This document shows positions 1-9,660 of a DNA stretch of 64,000 bases, piece after piece. Both the position numbers and the translations under genes were made by a program. Position 1 is the stretch's first letter, and every line of letters begins with the position of its first letter. Under the pieces are notes generated by a model. That model saw only the letters and a program-made list of their open reading frames with translations, did no database searches and had not been told where the DNA came from. Source of the stretch: Lepeophtheirus salmonis (Eukaryota > Arthropoda > Copepoda > Siphonostomatoida > Caligidae); NCBI RefSeq assembly GCF_016086655.4, contig NC_052140.2:22382001-22446000 (forward strand), read 5' to 3'.

Positions 1-835
1 TTGTGGTCATGTGTGTTTTAGAAAAGAAGAAAGAGAGACGGACTAGAGGGTGTCAGATGTGTATTTCGCAGAGTCAAAAGGTCCATAAGAATAGTTTGTT
101 GATAGAAATTGATGATCATTCGTAATGAAGGCAAATGTATTCGACCCTCAATTTTGAGGAAAAATCATTCTAGCTTACTTTTATGTTGAGGGGCACATTA
201 TAAAATCATTTTTTAAGAGGTTTGGCGTCCCCTTGAATACTTTCCACGTCCCCCTGTTTTAAGACTGGTGATTTATACAAATAAGGAGTTTGTAACTCGA
301 GGTTTGTCCATTTATTGAATCATGGAACAAAAATTAATAGATACTTAATACAATTATTTTTTAAATGAAGCATTCTTTAAGAATTAACCTTTCAAGTATA
401 TATAACTTATTTATTTATCGTGGCTTCCTATATGAACATCCTGTTAATAGCAGATAAAAGATATGTATTTAAAAGTATGTAACTCTATGATAAAGGTAGT
501 TTTTGTTGTTTTTTCCAAGCATTTTTACCGTTTGAGTCACAACTTTATGTATGTTCCTAATATTCACATCATTTATTTTATTTTTTGTTTGGAAATATCC
601 GAATGTCAATAGATATGGAATTCATTTATTTTAATTAAGGCACTGCCTTGACAAGATACGGTTGTTCCCTAATCAGAAACCATGAATCCTATCGTACCTT
701 GCATTTAACAAGAGTGAGGAAACTTTACTACAATAGGGCTCCAAGAAAGGAACTTGGAACTTTTATAGAGGGCATTCGGATAATCTCATTTTTTAAAAGT
801 TAAGATAGGACCCAAAATATACAATTTTATCCTTG
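1..835. other. AT-rich non-coding stretch
   Basis: No gene seen. A piece near 160-240 (cattctagcttacttttat...) resembles 21060-21120 and is probably an old dispersed repeat. Reading frames are short and show no family resemblance. Confidence 0.5.
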
Positions 836-1340
836 TTATTAAAAAGAACAAGGTTTCACTAACCATCCATATGACAGCTGAAACAAAAACAAACCAGCTA
901 TGTTTTTATCACATGTCACTAAGTGTAAAAATGTGAAAGCAAGACGATACATGTACGATCTCCTCTGCACCAGTTTCAGTACTGAGACAGCTGCAGAGAT
1001 CGTTGACATCTCTGGCAGATCCGGACTATCTACCTTATAAAAAAGTCAATTACAGCCCTAAACAGCCAAGAAGCACCAACAATTCTGCAACAACGATATG
1101 GCTGACTTTTGCCCTGCCTCCATGCAGCCCTTCTCCAGCCCTGTCCTTTGCAGTTGGAGTCGTCTTGGAGAAGATCTGTACTGTAATTATCATCTTATTT
1201 TTGATTCGTTGACATATTGTCTTCCAATTAAGTCATGGAGAACGGCTTCATTGTCTAGAGCTCCCAATCTGTTTGCCGGCGTGTGTAGGGTGTTATAGGT
1301 TGTAAAGAGGGGTATTTTGGATAAAAATTGACGTAGTATT
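836..1340 (+). mobile_element. Internally deleted mariner-like element, copy 1 of 3
   Basis: Relic of a mariner transposon. About 925-1050 encodes a broken helix-turn-helix N-terminus (ETAAEIVDISG). Near 1090-1130 it jumps straight to the region of the third catalytic aspartate (MADFCPAS..PFSSPVL, family form DFWPxSSPDLNPLD). The frame then decays to a tail ending near 1323 (compare EGGYIE in intact relatives). The region holding the first two catalytic Asp residues is missing. Copies at 1345-1920 and 4140-4760 have the same order and the same jump, so this is one deletion derivative that spread. Several stops and frameshifts; not functional. Boundaries are approximate because clean terminal repeats were not found. 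Confidence 0.7.
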
Positions 1341-1344
1341 TAAT

Positions 1345-1920
1345 GACCATTCTTTCCCCTTACTGTTTATAACAATGTTTCATAATGCAATAAACCATCC
1401 GCTGAAACAAGAATAGAAATGTTTTGTTTATATTCAGTGTCTCTAAGTGTAAAAACGTCGGAACAATAACAATAGTCTGTGCGATCCCCATCACGCGGGC
1501 TTCAATGCCTACAAGGCTGCAGAGACCCTTGGCATCTCCATTTGAACTGTCTACCACATAAAGAAGTTTATTGCAGCCTTGTAGAACCAAAACTTCTCAA
1601 CCAACAATATAGCTAGGCCTATCTCCATGTGCCTCTTCTCCAATCCTGACCTCAACTCACTGTACTTTGAGGTTTGGATCGTCTTGGAGTAGAATGTCTA
1701 CTACACACCTCATCCAAATTTGGATTCGCTTCCATCATGATTTGTGGTAGACCATAGAACACGGCTTTCATCAACAAGAGCTCCCAATTCGTTCGCCGAC
1801 GCGTCGAGGCTGTTATTACTTGTGAAGGAGGAATTATTGAATAAAAAATATAGTTAAATTTAGTATGTAAACATGGGTTTTGAGCTTTCTTTTCTTGATT
1901 CCATAAAATTCACCTTTTAC
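1345..1920 (+). mobile_element. Internally deleted mariner-like element, copy 2 of 3
   Basis: Direct neighbour of copy 1 in the same orientation. A decayed N-terminal part (about 1480-1560, TVYHIKKFIAAL) is joined to the third-Asp region (FSNPDLNSLYFEVW, 1635-1695). It then reads PHPNLDSL and, in another frame, a clear C-terminus INKSSQFVRRRVEAVITCEG followed by GIIE and a stop near 1843. Family knowledge: VEAII-EGGYIE is the usual end of these transposases. At least two frameshifts. The 3' flank (tttcttttcttgattccata) matches copy 3 at about 4732-4750, which helps set the right edge. Confidence 0.72.
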
Positions 1921-1974
1921 ATAATTTACTGCAAGTTTTGCATACAAAACTAAAATTTATTTAGCGAACGAAGA

Positions 1975-2430
1975 CAAAAGCAAGTTAGAATCACTATTGC
2001 TTAAATTCAGTATGAAATATATTTTATATATTATTTGAGGAAGAATTATCGTCAATTTCTATCAACACATTATTCTAAATAATCCTTTGGACGTCCTGCA
2101 AAATTGCACTTAAATTGTCCTCATCATAATTAAAGAATTAGAAAGTATATTTGAAAGACCAAATTGGGGCTAAATTTAGCCCCATTGTTCAAATGAAGGC
2201 TCTAAAATATATTTATATTTCTTGGATATCAGAGTCAAATATATCTATGACACATTTTATAATATTCTTTTTATATATGTGCCAAGTCAATACAAAAGTA
2301 AGCTTGAATGATGGTTTTCAAAATTAAGTATGGATTATATTTGTATTGTTCGATAAATTATCGTCCGTTTATTTTTTTAAATTATTCTTCTTAACCCTTT
2401 GAGTGTGCTGCAAATACCACTACAAATTGT
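1975..2430 (+). repeat. Two diverged units of a dispersed repeat
   Basis: The segment near 1975-2110 (caagttagaat ... attatcgtcaattt ... cctttggacgtcctgcaaa) recurs near 2295-2430 (taagcttgaat ... attatcgtccgttt ... ccctttgagtgtgctgcaaa) and again at 47640-47765. No coding capacity. A perfect 20-bp palindrome lies between the two units at 2165-2184. Confidence 0.5.
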
Positions 2431-2716
2431 AAAATTGATCGTCACTTTAAAATAATTTGAAATTTATAGATTTTATGGCTGAAAAGAGCCATATAAATGT
2501 GTTTTTTTTTAAATCAAATAAATATTTTAAGCCTTAGCTAAAACTCTAAGATATCTTAACTCATCCCAGTAATTTAATACTAACACTTTAATTAATTCAC
2601 TTAAATATGTCTATGAAATATTGGTCTATAGTTTTATTTGAAGTGCAAAAGGAAATTGAGATTTTCTACTTTTCTTGTTTGTGTACCAGATTGTTTTTAT
2701 GTTAGCAAATCATATA
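2431..2716. other. AT-rich non-coding stretch
   Basis: No gene, repeat or terminal structure recognised. Confidence 0.4.
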
Positions 2717-3529
2717 GAAGGTGTGTTCAAAAAGTAACATGACTTTTTCAAATTTTGCAGGCATGGTACAGGGTATGTTTGATTTTTTTTATGTTAGCCA
2801 CGAACATATATTTACTGCTTTAGCTATATAATATGTTTAGTTTGTTTATGAGAGGTATAACGGTTATAAGTATTTGGCGATTTTTTGCTATTGAAAAAAG
2901 TTAAGAGCCCCAAAACTTTTGAAATGTTGACAGTGGTGTACAATGAAACTGTTTAGGGTATTAAAAAAAAAGGTTTACAAGTACTGTAAACTCCTTCAAG
3001 GTGGCTGAGAATATGCCAATGATGAGCCTCGCTCAGGAATCCCTAGCACATCAACAACCGATAAAAACCGACGAATAACTATCAGAGAAGTTACAGAAGA
3101 TATTGACATATCGGTTGGCTCGTCTCATAAATATTTTCGAACGTTTTGTGCATGAGACGAGTGTCGGTGAAGTTTTTCCAAAACTATTTAATTTTAGCTA
3201 AAAAAATCTTATATTTTTTTAGCTAAAAACAACACCATAATCATGCCTCAGCCACCATATTGACCAGATGTGGCAGCATGTGACTTTTTCTTGTTCCTGA
3301 AACAGAAGGAACATATGAAAGGACAAAGATTTGCAACAATTGAGGAGATAAAGACTGTATCGCTTGAAGAGACCAAATCTATACCGAAAATTGCTTCGAG
3401 GGTTGGAAAGGCGTTGGCATAAGTTTATTGTATCTGGCAGGGATTACTTTGAAGGAGACAACATAAATATCGATAAGTAAATATATTTATTTTCTCAAAA
3501 ATAAAAGTCACCTTACTTTTTGAGCATAT
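2717..3529 (+). mobile_element. Deleted irritans-like mariner, D34D type, copy 1 of 2
   Basis: Starts after TA (2715-2716) with GAAGGTGTGTTCAAAAAGTA and ends near 3529 with the inverse of a similar end (tactttttgagcatatt). The N-terminal half is heavily decayed (2880-3160). A piece reading MRRVSVKF near 3150-3175 runs into LAKNNTIIMPQPPY and PDVAACDFFLF (about 3225-3300), which holds the third catalytic Asp in the mariner YSPDLAPCDF context. The tail, broken by frameshifts, is GW-type with YFEGDNIN near 3455-3475. The regions for catalytic Asp 1 and 2 are absent. The copy at 57439-58308 on the other strand has the same internal joint. Dead element. Confidence 0.75.
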
Positions 3530-4139
3530 TACTAATTGGTATTGTTCACAGAGAGAATTAGAGTGAGGAACTTTTATTCTATAATAATTTAGTTGACGTG
3601 ACCTTTATCAAAACTAGCGCATTCAATCAATCTATAATTATCTATGATTGTACAAACATATATAATATGTAAAAAATAATTTGCACATTTCTTCTTTTCT
3701 GAACGCTGATTGGTAAAATTTAATTTAGTTCCTTTCCAGGAGCTGTTACCAACAAAATTGCATAATAATTGGCTAACTATTATCATTCTAACCCCCCTTC
3801 CTCCGTTTCTTTTGAAGGAGAGAGTGCAAGATAGAACCAATGTAACGACGTGCTGACCATACAAAGCTGCAGGTTGCAAATAAGTGTAGCGAGCCACATG
3901 TGGCCGTCAGGTTAACCCTACAATACCCAAAAACTTTCTTGTATTAAAATATATTTAAGTTAACACGTTCAATAGAGATATCAATATTTAATTACAGCCG
4001 TTTCATGACAGGTTTTATGGGCAATTAATATCTATACATATATTAAATTTCATTTATTTGGACTCAAATCAAACCCACGTCTACCCGATATAAACACACA
4101 TACCTACAAATTTGAAACAAACACCAAATATTTATAGTA
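3530..4139. other. Non-coding stretch
   Basis: AT-rich with a short polypyrimidine patch near 3790-3815. A 102-codon reading frame on the minus strand (3589-3897) has no recognisable family features and I do not call it. Confidence 0.4.
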
Positions 4140-4760
4140 TTACTAAATAACAGTTTTATTCCTCTTATTACGTGGTTTTATCACGACACTAAACGACAGT
4201 TGAAGCAAAATAAACATGTTTTGTTCTGATCCCATGTCTCTAAGTGTACAAATGTCGTACGAGTAACCCAAGAGGAACGCCGTGTGCAATCTTCCCCATG
4301 GAGATGTCAGTACTTAGAGGGATGTAAAGACCGTTGGGATTTCAATTGCTTCGGACTGTCCACAACATTAAGAGTCAATTACACCTCCGTACTGCAAGAA
4401 ATTCCAAATTTTCTGCGACCACAATATGACTGACTTCTGGCCTGCCTCTGTGTGACCTTCCTCCAGCCATGACCTCAACTCCCAGGACTTTGAAGTTTGA
4501 GGCTACTTGTAGAAAAATACCTTTTGCATCTCTCATCCAAATTTGGATTCGCTCCAAGCAGTCATGATGACAGCGTGGTATGCAATGACCACGTATTTCA
4601 TCCTTAACAGCTCCGAATCTGTTCGCCAGCGAGTTGAGGCTATTATTGGGCCTGAAGGAGGGTATATTGATTAAAAAAACATATGTTAATATAGTATTTA
4701 AACAAATCAAAAACACCAAAAAGTATTGAGTTGTTTTTCTGGATTCCATAACAATCACGT
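4140..4760 (+). mobile_element. Internally deleted mariner-like element, copy 3 of 3
   Basis: Same family as the elements at 836 and 1345. A decayed N-terminal region (4250-4380, LLRTVHNIKSQL) is followed by the third-Asp region (MTDFWPAS, SSSHDLNSQDFEV, 4425-4500). Then come ISHPNLDSLQA (4530-4560) and a clean tail SVRQRVEAIIGPEGGYID ending in a stop near 4674. Two or more stops and a frameshift interrupt it. It has the same internal deletion as the other two copies. The tail is the best preserved of the three and gives the family identity. Confidence 0.75.
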
Positions 4761-5130
4761 TTTTTGTATTTAGTCATTCGGCTTAATGTTTGGGATCCCT
4801 CCTCTGTTCATATTAAATTTCATCTATTCGGGTTTTAATTTAACCCAGGTGTACCTCCAATAATAATAATTGATAGCAGATTTTTTTTTTTTTTTTTTAA
4901 TATAGACACAAATTTGCAAAAACAAGATTTGGAACAACATATGTTGCACTAGAAATAAATGCTTATAATTGCTGACAATACTAATTAATCAAACAACCAA
5001 AATGGTCATCATGGAGTATAATAATTCCAAGGATAGGCGTTCAAATTGAAAGTAATGAGGAGGGATAGATAACGACATATAGATTTTAGATTTTGGGATA
5101 GACAAAATAAGGAAACTTGTTTTATATATG

Positions 5131-5730
5131 CAGGTGCGTCCGCAGCTTAATTTTTTTTTAGTAGTTGGGCATGGTTTTTGGAATTTTCTTGAAAAAATGT
5201 ACAAAAATTTAATTCTTTTGAAAAAAAAATTTAAAAATCCATAGTTATTCACAAAAAAAATATATTTTTTGAAGAAAAAATTCAAAAATTATATTTCAAA
5301 TATAAAAAAATTTCAAAAATTATATTTCAAATATAAAAAAATTTGACAAATGTATCGTTACAAACATAAAATTAAATTATTTGGAGAAAAGAATTGAAGG
5401 AAATAAAATTTTAGATCAAATTATCAAATAATTACCAATATTCGCAAAAAGTTAAATTTTCAGTGAAAAATTTTAAAAAATCTATAGCTACAACAAAAAT
5501 TAAATTTTTTGGACAAAAATTGAAAAATCCACAGGTATTCACAAAACATTAAACTTTTTTGTGAAAAAAATTGAGAAATCCTCAATTATTCACCAAAAAT
5601 TTTGAAATTTTTGACAAAAAATTTTAAAAGTAAATTCCAAAATTTTTGCTCTGCCGCATAATTTGTCCAAATGACAAAAATTATTTGTAGTAAAAGTACT
5701 ACAGCACCTCCAGGACATCCCCCGGCCCTT
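5131..5730 (+). mobile_element. AT-minisatellite element (CAGGGGCGTCYGCAGG ends)
   Basis: Left end CAGGTGCGTCCGCAG at 5131, preceded by ATATG. The degraded right end (cacctccaggacatccc) finishes near 5730 and is followed by ATATG. The body is a degenerate tandem repeat of about 50 bp (ttcaaaaatc-cat-gttattcac-aaaaattaaattttttgg). No coding capacity. Member of the dispersed family also seen at 13507, 27781, 30795, 38455, 42165, 46517, 48095, 50470, 56880, 60394, 62294 and 62834. The strand given is the orientation with the G/C hairpin end on the right. Confidence 0.65.
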
Positions 5731-5735
5731 ATATG

Positions 5736-6819
5736 GTCCATGATCTTTCCCAATATTGAGTGTGAATTAAATTTGTTTTCTGCGACGAATAATTATAATC
5801 GTCCATTTCTATCAACTAGATTTTTCTTGATCTTTCGTTCATACACGCCCATGTATCAGCGATAAAATGTAGATTCAATGGACGAAAAAGTACTTTTATA
5901 AATATTTGAGTGCATAACATCTAGGTATGTTACAAAGAATTACAAATTCAATATTTTCCTTTTAAACCTGTTTTATCTATTAGTTAATGGTAAAAAGAGC
6001 CATTTTGATGAAGAAATCATGTCCCTAACGTCAATAGTAAGAAAGTTATGATCAATTTATCATCAGAATCCAATAGAATCCATTTTTTTCCTCTACTTTT
6101 TATGTTATAATATACACCAAAATCTGTGATCCAATATGATATTTCAATAAAACAGCAGAACTTCCTTAAACATACAGAAAATTGTATGAAATTTTCAAAT
6201 TTTCAGGAATGACCGAGTACAATTTTGTGTAAAAGATGTTACTTTGAAATACCTGCAATTGAGGGGGAGGGGGAGCCGAAATAAGTCGGACAAATATTTT
6301 CATATTGCACATTAAGAAAGACTCAATGTGCAAATGTCGGGTTAAAATTTATATATATTACATCAACAAATTAATCAAAAACTTAACAAAATACTAGATT
6401 AATAAACTTGTTAACGTCCATTTAATTTTTTATTTTAATCACTACATCCAATCTATGATTTAAAAGACTATCTTGAAGAGACTTATTTTCAAGGAAAAGA
6501 TGTGATCTAACGAGGCAATGTACTGGAATTTTTGTATAAACAGGGTACAAGTTTCAGAATTTAACTACATTAAATGTAAATGACGTCAAATTGATTTCTC
6601 CCATTTAATGAATGAAAATCCAGTATTTCTATGGGAATCCTCTAAGCACTTCTAAACTTGTGCGCACGCCTTCTGCAAGTTTGTTTTTTTGCACCTTAAA
6701 TTGGGGGTGTCTAACATACCTATAACATATTTGTTTACTACTCCTATGGGTTAAGGAGAAAACATTTTAGTATAGAGTGTAGCTAAATGTATGTGCATTG
6801 ATGTAAATCAAGGGATTTT
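5736..6819. other. Non-coding stretch
   Basis: No gene seen. One TGACGTCA octamer lies at 6581-6588 and a short G-rich tract near 6265. Otherwise AT-rich filler. Confidence 0.4.
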
Positions 6820-7205
6820 TTTAGTTGGCCTGTTTTTTTTTTTTTTTTTAATTGGTAATCGGAAGAATGAATTTTCTTTTCCTTCGCAGTTGCCATTATT
6901 ATTTAACTCCTGAGTAGTCAACATCCTCTCATAAATAGATTCAAATATATGCAAAACCTGATCAAACATTCGTGTGTGTTTATGAAAGAGAGAGATTGAG
7001 GATTTGTTGGGGAGTTATAACTGTAAGTATTTGTTGGGCTCGAATTCAGGATCAAAATTAGGGCAAAAAATCCAATGTCTTTCTTTGTTCATATCCTTTT
7101 CTCCCTCCTCCCATGTCACACCTGATTTTAGCTGCTCTCCTCTAAAACATTCCTCAAATTATCAGGGTTACCATGTTAGTTCTTGGTTTCTTTTCTTTTT
7201 TTAAC
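6820..7205 (+). repeat. Dispersed repeat with poly-T lead
   Basis: Begins with a T tract (about 6830-6850), and includes ctgattttagctgctctcct and cagggttaccatgtta near its end. The same succession is found at 52885-53160, and a shorter piece at 9700-9850 (T tract, then ctgaagaatgaactttcttt). Non-coding; class unknown. Confidence 0.55.
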
Positions 7206-7724
7206 ATTCCCATTCTACACTGGATTTTCATGACTGTGTAAGTGTGTTCATGAATGGCAGTGAATAAAAAGAGGATTTTCCTATGAGTAATAATTGTACA
7301 GGGCGGGTTAACACATCTATCGTGCTTGTATACGTGCACGGGTATATATATAGGGTGGAAGATTTTCCATCCGGAAAAAGTTTATACATCAATATCTTGG
7401 CAACACTGACGTCTATGTTCATAAAAGTGTGATCGTCAAATTTAACCGGCAAAACTGTATAAGAAAAAATGAACATCCTTGAGATATCTTCAAAAAACAA
7501 ACGCGGTTCGGCCATTATTTTGTGCCTCCATGCCGGGTGCATGCCTGAGGGCGCAAATAACTTCACAAAAAATGATCCATAAGAGTTTAAATTCATATTA
7601 ACAGATTTGGAGTCAGGCTAGAGTTTTAAAATGGTGTGATTGTCCAAATCGGTGAGTTATAACAATTTTTTTTAAGGAAACCCCAACATTTTAAGACCTT
7701 TATATTCTGTGTAGAGGAAATGTA
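7206..7724. other. Possible end of a mariner element, otherwise non-coding
   Basis: The stretch gggtggaagattttccatcc (about 7352-7371), with its short inverted motif ggaagattttcc, resembles a transposon end. It lies just upstream of the mariner tail at 7725, but no matching second end was found. Confidence 0.3.
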
Positions 7725-7945
7725 TCGTCCTAAGCTACGCGGATCTGACCCCTTTGGTCTACTATGTGTGGGGCGTCATTGAGATGGTGCAATAAACGTA
7801 CACATAACATTGTTGACTCCTTTTGGCCACTGCCTCGAGAATGGAAGCCGTGGCCGATATGGACAAAGAGTTCCTCATCAAGGCCTGTTCCAGGTTCAGG
7901 GCCAGGTTGGAGGATGTGGTTGGCGCTGGAGGTGGGTAGTTTGAT
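7725..7945 (+). pseudogene. Mariner transposase C-terminal fragment
   Basis: Translations read DLTPLVYYVWGVIEMV (about 7744-7790), the family form being PDLNPLDYYVWGVVE. After a frameshift comes MEAVADMDKEFLIKACSRF followed by RARLEDVVGAGGG (about 7840-7935), the usual end of this mariner type. Everything before the third-Asp region is missing, and that Asp is Val here. A minus-strand N-terminal fragment of a mariner lies immediately downstream (7985-8105) across a hairpin, so the two heads/tails belong to a rearranged locus. Confidence 0.7.
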
Positions 7946-7973
7946 TGATTGACGTCATATGGACCTCACTATT

Positions 7974-8010
7974 ATTTACAATATCTCCCATGCATGGAGA
8001 TATTGTAAAT
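7974..8010. repeat. Perfect 15-bp hairpin
   Basis: Arms 7974-7988 and 7996-8010 (atttacaatatctcc and its exact complement) flank the loop catgcat, itself near-palindromic. The right arm is the coding end of the minus-strand mariner N-terminus (reading IYNIS), so the left arm is a snap-back copy of it. Confidence 0.85.
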
Positions 8011-8105
8011 CATCTTCCTCGAGGCTCCAGTCTGCTCCCCGATGACCTTCTGGGACAATCCTACGCTGAGGAGCACTTCTATTTCAATCCTCTTCTCATA
8101 CTATG
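7985..8105 (-). pseudogene. Mariner transposase N-terminal fragment
   Basis: The minus strand from about 8104 reads MSTxYEKRIEIEVLLSVG, with one in-frame stop at x, followed by LSQKVIGEQTGASRKMIYNIS. This is a helix-turn-helix N-terminus typical of mariner transposases (first HTH, recognition helix SRKMIYNI). It ends at the hairpin at 7974-8010 and no catalytic part follows. Likely a truncated element inverted against the tail at 7725-7945. Confidence 0.6.
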
Positions 8106-8115
8106 TGCTCATGGT

Positions 8116-8389
8116 GGCGACTAGGACAATGTTTTTAAAAAGCAATGGACAGCTAATTATTTGTCTTATAACATTGTTCATAGGAAAATAGTAATAAAAA
8201 TGGCCATTAACCTCTCAAAATTTGCATAACAGAATAATAAGGGTTGGCCTGGTATATATCGACACTCTGAATAAATAAGGTAACCTGTCTTAAGTCCTTC
8301 ATGGACTCAGAACAGAAGATCTGAGTAGTTCGTCTCTATGTTTGGGTTAGAAACAGTATTGAATTTGTGTTTATTTTTTATTTGCTATT
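8116..8389. other. Non-coding stretch
   Basis: Nothing recognised. Confidence 0.4.
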
Positions 8390-8732
8390 TGCTGCAAAAA
8401 TATGTAAAACATCATGAAAGCTTATCTACTCTAACCCCAAAATATTATTCAAATTGAAAAATTATTCAGAAAGTGACGGATATTTCAGTTACAAATCAAT
8501 TTTTGGGACTAATTTACTTGCAAAATAATATCCAGACAAATTTCCACAAACTTTATATCATTTACGAATCCAATATTCGATTGGAAATCCATTTTTTTTA
8601 CACCTCAAACAACTAAAGTGCAATTTTCACCTATTTCTTCTTTTGATTATGAATAAATTTAGTAAACGTATTTTATCGTATAGTTGTTTTGTTAAGACTC
8701 ACTTTTTCATTTATAATCCTATCTCCTATCTA

Positions 8733-9476
8733 CAGGGTGTCCACGACAAATTAGAACTACTTTAAACTTCATGCAGATCCATAATGTGGACATTCGGGGT
8801 TAAATTATACTAATATAAAAGGTTGTGTGAGCAATACACTATAACTTCCACCAGAATTGTTTTGACAACAAACAATAGTCATCATGAAACAAGCATGGAG
8901 AGACGCCACCCTCGAATGCAGCACCGGTGAGGTGATGCCTCCTTTCTTCTTCAATCCCAAGGAAAGGGTTAACACGTTAAGGTACTGCGAAGTCATGGAG
9001 GAGTTCGTCATCCCCTGGATGAAGGACACGGCCGCTGGGAGGGAGTTCATATTCCAACAAGACTCAGCGCCCGCACACATCGCCATGAGGACCACTAACC
9101 TCTTCAACTCCCACGACATCACTTTCTGGGATCGCAACACCTGGACCTCCAACTCACCCGACCTCAATCCGTGTGATTACTACTGGTAGGGGAAGTTGGA
9201 GAGGGAGGTGTGCAAGGTCAGCACAAGAGCATCGCAGCCCTGAAGGTCTCCATTTCGAGGGAGTGGAATGCTGTCGATTCCGCAGAAGTCATCAGGGCAT
9301 GCAAATCCTTTAGGGGCAGGATGGAGAAGATGGTGGCTGCTAAGGGAGGACATGTTGAATAAATTTATTGTTTAATATCATGTCTAACTTTTTCATATTA
9401 ACAAATACACTCCAAATTCCATTTTTATCAAGCAGGTTGAATTTTAAGATAGTTCCAATTTATCGTGGACACCCTG
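8733..9476 (+). mobile_element. Mariner element, 744 bp, flanked by TA
   Basis: The ends are inverted repeats of about 33 bp with roughly four mismatches (CAGGGTGTCCACGA at both ends). TA lies on each side (8731-8732 and 9477-9478). The related empty locus at about 24320 reads ctatctagtct, with a single TA, which confirms target duplication. The element is shorter than a full mariner (about 1.3 kb) because the N-terminal half of the transposase is deleted. Confidence 0.9.
8884..9362 (+). pseudogene. Mariner transposase, catalytic C-terminal half
   Basis: Open from the Met at 8884 to a stop at 9187: TGEVMPPFFF, then IFQQDSAPAH with catalytic Asp 2 (codon 9061) and SPDLNPCDYYW with catalytic Asp 3 (codon 9175). 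The frame is broken near 9187-9230, then resumes as HKSIAALKVSISREW and ends MVAAKGGHVE with a stop at 9360-9362. DNA-binding domain and first catalytic Asp are missing. Role when intact: cut-and-paste transposition at TA in the nucleus. Two of three catalytic residues survive, so this is a fairly young copy; not functional alone. Confidence 0.85.
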
Positions 9477-9660
9477 TAGTCTCCTTGAGCTCTAAAATAC
9501 ATTTTTTGTATTTTGTTTACAGAGTAAGCCCCCTATATAAGCTCCTCCCCCCCCTAAAAAATGGCACCCCTTTTAGACTTAGCAGGATGAAAAGTGGGAT
9601 CCCATGCAAAGCTTCAGGGTCCTAGGCCCAACGGTGTGGGCCCCCATAAAGGACACACAC

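Larger units (their letters stand above)
8390..9660 (+). repeat. Older dispersed repeat split by a mariner
   Basis: 8450-8732 and 9477-9660 together match 24000-24500. Shared landmarks are attattcagaaagtgac / attattcgggaaatgac, gaatccaatattcgattgg / caatatttcattgg, then after the split agtctccttgagctc / agtctttttgggctcc, and finally the C-rich cctccccccccctaaaaaatggcac. The copy at 24 kb lacks the insertion. Confidence 0.75.

Noticed and set aside
3589..3897. 102-codon minus-strand frame
   Set aside because: No family resemblance, low-complexity flanks, and no supporting context.
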